Source: Cladobotryum mycophilum
Taxonomy: Eukaryota; Ascomycota; Sordariomycetes; Hypocreales; Hypocreaceae
Length of the DNA stretch: 64,000 nt
Assembly: GCA_036429605.1 (NCBI GenBank)
Contig: CM071590.1
Span: 3,410,001 to 3,474,000 of the forward strand
Direction: 5' to 3'
Part shown: piece after piece, positions 56,987 to 64,000 of the stretch
Layout of the letters: each line of letters starts with the position of its first letter
How positions within the stretch are numbered: the stretch's first letter is position 1
Made by a program: the position numbers and the translations under genes
Notes under the pieces: model-generated
Told to the model about the DNA's origin: nothing
The model's database searches: none
Seen by the model: the letters and a program-made list of their open reading frames with translations, nothing else

Positions 56987-57629
56987 TGTTCAATGTGCTG
57001 TTGCTGTGATGATGATGATGATGTGATGTGGTGGAGCTTTTTGGTTTAGTTTGTTGGAGTTGTTCTCTTGGGCAGTCTTGGTGAGGTTTGGCGGCAGAGG
57101 TGAGGGCCCGGCGACGACTGATAAGATAGGAGGAACCCTTGTGGCGTTGGGTAAGGTACTCCGTACGTTGATGACATGCAAGTTTGTGAAATGCATGGCC
57201 AACTCGCACTGTGCCGCAGAACAAGCTCACAGTGGGGGATCCCTGAAGAGCTTCAAACAACTACGGCAACTATCCAGGTAGGCGCTGTTAGTGATGAACT
57301 TGCACCCTGACTTCACCAGGAGCACGCCCCCTTAAATCCACTAAAAACCAGGCGCCCATCAGGCAACGCTCTTCGGTCAGAACTTGGAATCCAATCCAAT
57401 GAAACAAAGAAACGTCCTCAAGGCGGTTTCTGCCCCATCGCCTTAGAACAAAGCCTGATCGATCGACCATAAAACACACACATATCGCGCGCACCCCAAG
57501 ACACGAGCCGAGCAAACGTTCCCTTGCGCGCCTTCTCCCTCGAGACCTAAATAGCAAACCTAAAAACAAGTATACGATAAAACGCCCCAGTATTTACGAC
57601 TAAGAGACGCCTCCCCGTTGTTTCTCAAA
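56987..57629. promoter_or_regulatory. Divergent promoter, LSM6 / Rad60-Esc2-like
   Basis: A 643-bp region lies between divergent starts. It contains a GATGATGATGATGTGATG run close to LSM6 and no supported ORF. Confidence 0.45.
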
Positions 57630-59168
57630 ATGGCAGACGCACTACCGAAAAAGAAGCTCCCCTTCAAGCCCACAGCTTTGCGCAAAAAGGCTGCCGCGGC
57701 GCCCAAGCCGACGTCTGCCCAGGATGGCGAGAAGACCCCCGATGATGACTTGGATCTCTTCCGCCAGTCCAAGATGATGGCGCCGATCCTAGCCGCGCAG
57801 CAGGAGAAGAACTTGAGGAGGAAACAAAAACATCTGGAAGAGCGGCAGCGACGACGGTCAATAGCAGAGGGCAAGCGACCAATGGAGGCACATCCGATAG
57901 AAAAGGCCGCGACGCTGGTGGATCTTGATACTCCTAGCCCAGGAGAGCTTGCGGCCCCGGAGAAGGAGCCTGAGGAACTACCAGCGGAGGAGTCCATGAC
58001 TGTGGTTGGGGATAGCTTCATGTAGGTCCCTATACTTTGATTCCTCTTCCAGCAGAGCTTTAGCTAACTCCATGCAAAAGTAGGGAATTAGTTACTCCAC
58101 CCCCGTCAAAACGATCGAGACACGGTTCAGGGCAGGGCTCAAGATCATCAAAGCGACAACGGCCAGGTGTCAACATAACAAATGACCCGTTCGACGAGTC
58201 GCCCTCTAAACGGTCCCTACGGTCACAACAATCACCTGCGAAATTCACTACTCCGAGCAAGAAACCAAAGCATGAAACCGTCACGCCGGGCGGTGCCCCG
58301 CTTATTGAGCTAGACTCCGATTCGGAAGAGGACGTTAAGCCGGTTCTAATGGCGACATCACCGTCGCAGCAACGTGATGATAGTGTCGGGCCTGTTGACC
58401 CGGCTACGCCAGAGCCCCCAGCGACTCAACCCGAGGAAGATGACGAGTTTGCTGCCGAATACATCCGCAAGGTAGAGGAGCAGCGCGCGCGCGACAAGGC
58501 CGAAGGCGGCGTCTCAAAAAGGACGCCGCCGAAATCATGGTCACGTCCTCGGTGCCAAACGCACAGGTCGCCTACATGAAGTACCAGTTCGACAGGCCGC
58601 TGCGCCTGGTGCGCGACAGCTGGATTGCGCTCCAACGTAGGAAGGGGGTACAGCTGCCCATCACACAGGACGACGATATCATTCTTACCTGGCAGCGCAG
58701 AAAGGTGTATACCTTGTCTACGCTTCTGAACCTAGGCATTAGGCCGCAGGCGGATGGGAAGATTACCGCTGATGACTATAGAAAGGGGGGTTGGTGGATG
58801 GACGCACAAAAGTGCATTTAGAGGCGTGGACGACGGAGCTTTTCAAGGAGATGGAGCTCGAGGAGGAGCGCCGACAGAAGAGGGAGATGGGCGAGCTCTC
58901 AAGTGAAGAATCTGAAGAAGAGGAGCCAGCGACGGAACAAGTCAGGATGCGAGTTAGGCTCCTAGCCCGAGGGATGAAAGAGGTCGGACTACAGGTGGTT
59001 ATGGAGACGACTGTCGAGACACTGGTCAATGGGTTCAGGAGGGAGAGAAATATTCCCTCGGACAGGGACGTTGGCATATACTTTGACGGCGACAGGCTTG
59101 AAGAGCATGACACAATGGAATCAGTCGGGATCGATGATATGGATAGTTTGGAAGTACACATTAAATGA
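57630..59168 (+). CDS. SUMO-like-domain protein of the Rad60/Esc2/NIP45 family, two frameshifts
   Basis: Two exons, 57630-58021 and 58084-59168. Two extra bases make 1479 nt and 492 aa. The N-terminus is basic and disordered (MADALPKKKLPFKPTALRKK). A Ser/Pro/Lys-rich middle includes PLIELDSDSEEDV, a likely SUMO-interacting motif. Two ubiquitin-like folds follow: one around DRPLRLVRDSWIALQRRKGV and YTLSTLLNLGIRP, and a C-terminal Rad60-SLD: MRVRLLARGMKEVGLQVVME, FRRERNIPSDRDVGIYFDG, DMDSLEVHIK. The family supports genome stability and SUMO-regulated recombination and silencing. Frame breaks lie at five A (58516-58520; with six, VSKKDAAEIMVTSSVPNA) and at six G (58795-58800; with seven, YRKGGLVDGRTKVHLEAW). 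Both predicted repairs restore one continuous protein. Confidence 0.86.
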
Positions 59169-59381
59169 GGGGAAAGGAGAAAAAGTCTGCATAAATAAGC
59201 AAGAGGGGGAAGGGACATTGTTTTTGGAATCGGCGTTTGCATAGGACTAACGAGTTGTGATACCCAGGGATATATTCATTGAATTGATTATCAACTTACA
59301 AACCACCTGCCTTTTTCCCCCTATCCTACATCCTGTCTGCTAATCGTGTTGCCATTACCCAGTTCTGAACCAAGGTGTGAT

Positions 59382-60224
59382 CTAGACCTTGGAGCCCTGA
59401 GCAGAAACCCGCTCCATGATGGTGTCTCCCATCATATGCAGACGCCCGCCATGGCCGTCCTCGTACCATGTCTCGACATCCGAGGGGACCGCCTCACCGC
59501 TGCCCACCTTTCGGCTAAAGCTGTACGGCATCTCAATGTCATCCACGGAAGCCAGTGTCATGCCCGATCTGGTCTTGTAGTACTTGAACATGGCCTGGCT
59601 CGCGTTCCTCTTGACGGTCCCGTCCTGCACCTCGAAGCCGTCGTTCTGGCAGGGGTCGTTGTTGCAGAAGGGGATCTTGCCCGGGTTGCCAAAGTTGATG
59701 CGGGCCTTGATGGTAGTGGCGCTGTTGTTGCCTCCGTGGGACTGCGCCTGGAGTTTCTGGGACAGTTGGGCGAGCTGCTCGTTTTGCTTGCGCTGCTCCG
59801 CCTCGGGGACGCAGCGGGAGACCTGGTGGTGTCCGTGTTGGAGGACGGCTTCCCTTGTGGAGGAGAAGGGGTAGACGTTGCAGGCGCGGTAGTAGGTCGA
59901 GTTGCTGCGGTGGCCGGTGTGGTTGGAGGCGTGGGGCCCGCACATCTTGTTGGTTGCGCAGCTGGCGGTGATGTTGTGCGAGCGCATGGGAGTGGCGTTG
60001 TTGCGACGATATCTGGTTGTTGTGGTGGTTGTGGTGTTGCCGCCGAGGTCGAGGGTCAGGGTCTGGGGGAACGGGGGCTGGGCGCAGCGGACGGCCCAGC
60101 ACATGTTTGTGCAGACCTCGGGCATCTCGTCGCAGAGGAAGGTGATGTCTGGGGGGCTGGCGAGGGTGGTGGTGATGGTGGAGGCGAGGAGGGCGAGGAA
60201 GAGGGCCTTGTAGGATGTGAACAT
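59382..60224 (-). CDS. Secreted protein with NucA/NucB-like nuclease domain
   Basis: A single-exon gene of 280 aa. It has a clear signal peptide (MFTSYKALFLALLASTITTTLA, cleavage likely after LAS), then a Cys-rich region (CDEMPEVCTNMCWAVRC) and several N-glycosylation sequons (NNAT, NIT, NHT, NST, NNS, NAS). The segment CNVYPFSSTREAV and later RCVPEAEQRKQNEQLAQLSQ match the layout of the NucA/NucB deoxyribonuclease family found in secreted fungal proteins. The typical acidic D-x-(D/E)-YPF context is NVYPF here, so activity is uncertain. It ends with a Tyr/Trp-rich segment (MFKYYKTRSGM, ETWYEDGHGG). Extracellular DNA digestion or effector-like roles are inference. A 388-codon ORF on the opposite strand is a shadow. 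Confidence 0.72.
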   Translation of the reverse strand: MFTSYKALFLALLASTITTTLASPPDITFLCDEMPEVCTNMCWAVRCAQPPFPQTLTLDLGGNTTTTTTTRYRRNNATPMRSHNITASCATNKMCGPHASNHTGHRSNSTYYRACNVYPFSSTREAVLQHGHHQVSRCVPEAEQRKQNEQLAQLSQKLQAQSHGGNNSATTIKARINFGNPGKIPFCNNDPCQNDGFEVQDGTVKRNASQAMFKYYKTRSGMTLASVDDIEMPYSFSRKVGSGEAVPSDVETWYEDGHGGRLHMMGDTIMERVSAQGSKV

Positions 60225-61088
60225 GATGGGGGTGGTGAATGGAGATTTTCTAGGATAGTAGGTAGTATTTTGTTTTCTAGGATTGTGGTGAGGATGTTTG
60301 TCTGTTTTGTTGGTGATGATGATGTTGGGGTTGTACGGAGACAGTCTGTTCTTTTATACTCGTCGTCCTGGCTGGTGAGCATTCCAGCACATCTCTTGAG
60401 GAAGGACAGATGGAGCGGTTTCCCCCTCTTTCATCGTCACCTCTTGTCGCAAAACTCCATCACGTCCAACTTGATAGATGTCATACAAAATATTTCCTGC
60501 CTATCGTTCTAAAACACCCCAACTTGCACGAACCGATCATGTGCCTCCGCAATGCTATGTCAGAGAGTTGAGACACCCGACTGGAAAGCATGTCAAGTTC
60601 GTCATATCGTCTCACGTCCGGAACGCAGCAGGCTTGAGACGGGGCATCAGAGCCATGGTTTACATGCCTATGCATCGTTTGAAGAGGCTGGAGTGACATC
60701 ACTGTTACTTTTTTTACTTCTTCTTTTTTATCTTGGTAGACGATGGTGATGTTGGTTCGGCTCTCAGTCTGAATAGTGGAGAGTGGGGAGAATATTGCAT
60801 TACAGAGAGCTGCCTCGTGTCGACTCCCTGCGGACCAAGCTGCTGTTGATAAGGGCATATGTCTGCCGATGACCCGAGTTTCATATGACAAGATCGCCGA
60901 TGCCTAACGATCTACAAGTCTTTTACCCACTATGCGGATTTACTACCTAAAGGCTTGATTCTCTGTGGACAGGTCAATACCCGTGACTCACACTGTGCAT
61001 AGTGTCAGCTTCATTCATCACATGCTTCAAAGGCAGCAAGCAACATCGGCCTTTATCCAATCTACAACAACAGTCAACTCGGTATAAA
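60225..61088. promoter_or_regulatory. Divergent intergenic region, NucA/B-like / alpha-beta hydrolase
   Basis: An 864-bp gap that includes the promoter side of both genes. Its ORFs (for example 60481-60891 on minus) have no family features. TATAAAA at about 61081-61087 lies right at the hydrolase start and is probably not a TATA box for this start. Confidence 0.4.
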
Positions 61089-61928
61089 ATGTCCTCCGAT
61101 AAACCCATCATCTGTGTCATTCACGGAGCATGGCACCAGCCATTGCACTACGCCGGCTTGATCAATCCACTGCGGCGGGATGGGTACACGGTTTTGGCGC
61201 CTTGCCTTGCTTCAACAGGCGCAGAAAACAAAGATATAAGAGGGAAAACTCTTCATGATGATACGACTGTGGTCGTGAAGAGTATAGAAATGGCCATGCT
61301 GAACGGCCGTGAAATCGTCTTGGTGGCTCACAGCTATGGCGCGCTCGTGGCGACGGAAGTGGCTGCCAAACAGTCGACAGAGGAAAGGGCTGCAAGAGGC
61401 TTGAATGGCGGTATTCGTGGCATCGTCTACATATCCGCCATATTATTTCCTGAAATCGGTATGAGTAGCTGGGATGTGTTGTTCAGTGGTGGTAACGATA
61501 TTCCACCCTGGCTCACTGTTCAGGCAAGTCGACCCTCCTCCTCTGCCCTCCCACGATGTTTTCCATACGAATCCTGCCCTCGTGACATACAAAGTGGCTA
61601 ATAGCTGGCCCAGCGCACGGATAGCTTCGTCAATAACCCCATGATCTTTTACAACGACGTGGACAAGCCACTTGCAGAGATTTGTTCCTTTACCCTGGTC
61701 AGGCAGAGCTTGGCAAGTGTGAAACAGGGAGTTCATCACGTCGCGTCGGAGATCAAGGCACGCAAGATCTTTGTAGCTTGCTCGCAGGCACAGAACAATC
61801 CTCTCGAGACCCAGCTGGCAATGGCCAAGATGGCGGGAGCAGAAGTGGAGATTCTCGATTCCAGCCACTCGCCGTTTCTGGTTGGAAGTCAGATACCGGA
61901 GCTCTTGAGGATTATCAAGAGTATCTGA
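61089..61928 (+). CDS. Alpha/beta-hydrolase (AB hydrolase 6 type), with GC-AG intron
   Basis: Two exons, 61089-61523 and 61614-61928, give 750 nt and 249 aa. The start is MSSDKPIICVIHGAWHQP. An in-frame upstream Met (61002) would add 29 unconvincing residues. The oxyanion strand is VIHGAWHQPLHY. The nucleophile elbow is LVAHSYGALVA (G/A-H-S-Y-G), with an Asp likely in DKPLAE and the catalytic His in ILDSSHSPFLVGSQ. This is the salicylate-esterase/AB_hydrolase_6-like group common in fungi; the substrate is unknown. The intron donor is CAG|GCAAGT, so it is a GC-AG intron joining PPWLTVQ to RTDSFVNNPMIFYND. The alternative GT donor in the previous codon (ACT|GTTCAG) is much weaker, though also in frame. 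Confidence 0.88.
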
Positions 61929-62797
61929 TAGCTGAATGAATGACAATATGGAGCCAATGCCGCAAAGAGAGAGGGAGGGAGAGAGAGAGAGAGTTCTACA
62001 GATCTTCATCTCCATCTTCATACTGATTTATAAGCAGAGTCGGTCACGTACTGACATGTTTTACATCATATAAGGTCGTGAAATCCAAGCTCACTATTCA
62101 AGTACTCGATGAAGGACTTTGTCGTACCTCGTATCCTTACGGGCGTTTTTGATAAGATATTCATTGAGCGTTTAATAATCATCTAGGCAGTCATTGGGGA
62201 TCAACAGTATTGTTGGCTTTTAGTATTTGTCGTCGTACTTGTGCTCAGAACTACGCATTTACCTACTATCGTGCCTTTTCCTACCAACGATGCATCGCAA
62301 TCATCACGATGTCCTTTTACGGCGTTCGTCTACACCAAAACGCTGCCTCTTGTTCACTAATCGGAAATATCAGGTCGACACTGCTGAGGGGTTCATCTTT
62401 ACACTAACGAGAACCGCCACCAGGCAGAAATCACGATTTTGCTGATCGGACTTGGTTCGTCGCCACATGCTATTTCAGTTGTGCTGAAGCTGAACAGGCA
62501 GAGGGGTGGCCGGTCCAGACGCCACAAAGGTTAACCTGTATCTCTTTGAATTGTGCCTACGCGATATATGACTAGGTTTGTAGATTCACAGGCGTAAGGA
62601 TGATGTCGAGACGTCAAGTTTGTTTCATCGTCAGGCCACTTGATGTCAGGTGGTGAAGAAAGATATATAAAAGGTGACTCTTTTCCTGTCTTTGATATCT
62701 CTGTTTCGGATCAATCAGTTCAATTCAATTCAATTTAACTACGACTTACCTGATTTTGTAATATCACGTACATTACTATTTACTTATCATCGACAAT
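61929..62797. other. Intergenic, 869 bp
   Basis: This is the 3' flank of the hydrolase and the promoter of the DUF899 gene. It contains a short GA microsatellite at 61966-61993, and TATATAAAAGG at about 62663-62673, about 125 bp before the next start, a plausible TATA element. Confidence 0.45.
62663..62673 (+). promoter_or_regulatory. Possible TATA box of the DUF899 gene
   Basis: TATATAAAAGG lies about 125 bp upstream of the start codon at 62798 and is followed by a CT/AATTC-rich leader. The match to a TATA element is good, but no transcript start is known. Confidence 0.4.
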
Positions 62798-63571
62798 ATG
62801 CCTTCCAAGGTAACTTACAATTGAATATTCGTTCTACTAAACAAGCACTAATGAGCCATTCAGGTTGTGGACCGCGAAGAATGGATTGCTGCCCGCAAGG
62901 ACCTCCTCCAGAAAGAAAAGGAGTACACCCGCGCCGGCGACGATCTCGCCGCTCAGCGACGCGAGCTCCCCATGGTCAAGATCGATAAGACGTACACCTT
63001 CCAGGGTCCCAACGGCACCGAGGTCACGCTCACCGACCTCTTTGGCGACAAGGAGCAGCTCGTGGTGTACCACTTCATGTTCAAGCCCGAGGACGACCGC
63101 GGCTGCGCCGGCTGCTCCCACATCGGCATGTCCCTCCCGGACGTCCGCCACCTGCAGCTCAAGAACACGAACCTGGTGTGCATCTCCCGCGCCCCCGTCG
63201 AGAAGCTCGAGGCCTTTAAGCAAAAGGCCGGCTGGACCTTTCCCTGGTACTCGTCCGGCGGGTCGGACTTCAACTACGACTTCCACGCCACCATTGACGA
63301 GTCCGTGGCGCCCGTGCTGCTCAACTTCTTGACCAAGGACGAGATGGAGGAGATGGGCAAGTCGTTGTACACGGGCGAGGTGCCCGGCTTCAGCGTCTTC
63401 TGGAAGAAGGAGGGAGGGGAGATTTACCACACGTACTCGACGTTTGCGAGAGGTTGCGAGAAGGTCCTGCCGACGCTGGCGGTGCTGGATATGACGCCCC
63501 TGGGGAGGCAGATTGGGCAGTATGGGCCTGCTGAGTTTAAGCTTGGGTTCGAGTATGATGCTGAGAAGTGA
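62798..63571 (+). CDS. DUF899 thioredoxin-like family protein
   Basis: Two exons, 62798-62809 and 62864-63571, give 720 nt and 239 aa. The first exon is only 12 nt (MPSK). The protein reads VVDREEWIAARKDLLQKEKE, RRELPMVKIDKTYTFQGPNG, DLFGDKEQLVVYHFMF, then CAGCSHIGMSLPD with a C-x2-C motif placed where thioredoxin-fold proteins carry their active site. It continues FPWYSSGGSDFNYDFHATID and GFSVFWKKEGGEIYHTYSTF. This is the DUF899 family (AhpC/TSA-related fold), common in bacteria and fungi. A redox role is likely by fold but not proven. Codon use is strongly GC-ending, unlike the flanks, which suggests a well-expressed gene. Confidence 0.92.
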
Positions 63572-64000
63572 TGGGAGAAAACGAGGTAAACGAGCTGTTG
63601 CCACTTGTTCTAGTTCTTGGGAGGAAAAGGGGGAGGGGGATGGGACAACGGATGATGTTTCGATCATGTGCGTGTACGGCAGATTGTAGCTAGTTGTGAT
63701 CAAGTAACCGTCTTTCTTGCCACAAGCGTTAAAAAGTGTCGTTGTGAATGGACAAAAATGAGAGCTGGGAAAAGGTCAATCTCAGAGGCGTCCGCCGTTC
63801 TCCGACGGGTTGTACAGTGTGAAGCTATCAGGGGCTACTAGGATGTAGGAGCTTGGGGATATCAGGGATCAGGGGTGGGGGGTGAGTATTGGACTTTTAA
63901 AAGTGTTAATCATGCCCCGTATGTTTGTAAGTCTGCTTGGTATCCTTTTCCAGTGCCGTTGTGACTTGTCTATCCGTAGCATTGTATGTGCTTTAGTATT
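63572..64000. other. Downstream flank at window end
   Basis: This is the 3' flank of the DUF899 gene up to the window edge. I see no gene start or RNA gene. Confidence 0.4.

Noticed and set aside
59346..60512. 388-codon + strand ORF
   Set aside because: It lies antisense to the secreted NucA/NucB-like gene, is Val/Gly/Ala-rich and has no domain. The minus-strand frame has a signal peptide and family motifs.
62837..63703. 288-codon minus-strand ORF
   Set aside because: Antisense shadow of the GC-rich DUF899 coding region. Its composition reflects the strong codon bias of the sense frame.
1..64000. CRISPR arrays, operons, bacterial promoters
   Set aside because: The window is eukaryotic. The tandem repeats seen are simple microsatellites without unique spacers.

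Overview
This is nuclear DNA of a filamentous ascomycete. Genes carry short introns of about 50-110 bp with GTRNGT-like donors, CTAAC/CTGAC-like branch sites and YAG acceptors. The protein set is fungal: a Zn2Cys6 transcription factor, TVP23, a PEF protein, a NodB-type deacetylase and a DUF899 protein. Long CT/CA-rich leaders sit upstream of several genes. The protein flavour suggests Sordariomycetes, probably Hypocreales, but that placement is inference. I support 25 protein genes, one doubtful small ORF and one methyltransferase relic. I saw no tRNA, rRNA, transposon with coding capacity or CRISPR.

Layout. 0-7 kb: a single-pass membrane protein, TVP23 (-), a CitE/HpcH aldolase (+) and a 781-aa disordered protein (-). 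7-12 kb: gene-free. 12-19 kb: a glycine-rich RRM protein (+), a ChaC-type gamma-glutamylcyclotransferase (-), a penta-EF-hand protein (+) and a metallo-beta-lactamase-like protein (-). 20-24 kb: gene-free with a long CT-rich leader. 24-34 kb: a compact housekeeping block with a RING-like zinc protein (+), TLS1/HCA59 (-), acylphosphatase (+), PRP16 (-) and PWP1 (+). 34-38 kb: gene-free, with an A/C-rich leader for a conserved protein of unknown function (+). 41-49 kb: Zn2Cys6 regulator (+), class I terpene synthase (+), polysaccharide deacetylase (-) and a Cys/Met-type PLP enzyme (-), a possible small terpene locus. 49.5-64 kb: two conserved proteins of unknown function, a methyltransferase relic, LSM6 (-), a Rad60/Esc2-type SUMO-like protein (+), a secreted NucA/NucB-like protein (-), an alpha/beta hydrolase (+) and a DUF899 thioredoxin-like protein (+).

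Two points stand out. First, nine otherwise well-preserved genes are broken by a net loss of exactly one base, mostly inside C/G runs of 5-6 bases (one in an A run). In each case, adding one base makes the total of all exon lengths divisible by three. This looks like a systematic homopolymer-contraction error in the assembly rather than nine pseudogenes. Second, some gene structures are unusual: the ChaC gene needs a 5-nt microexon, acylphosphatase needs 12- and 13-nt exons, and the alpha/beta hydrolase has a GC-AG intron. Exon coordinates below were worked out by hand from splice signals, frame and expected family motifs, without transcript data.
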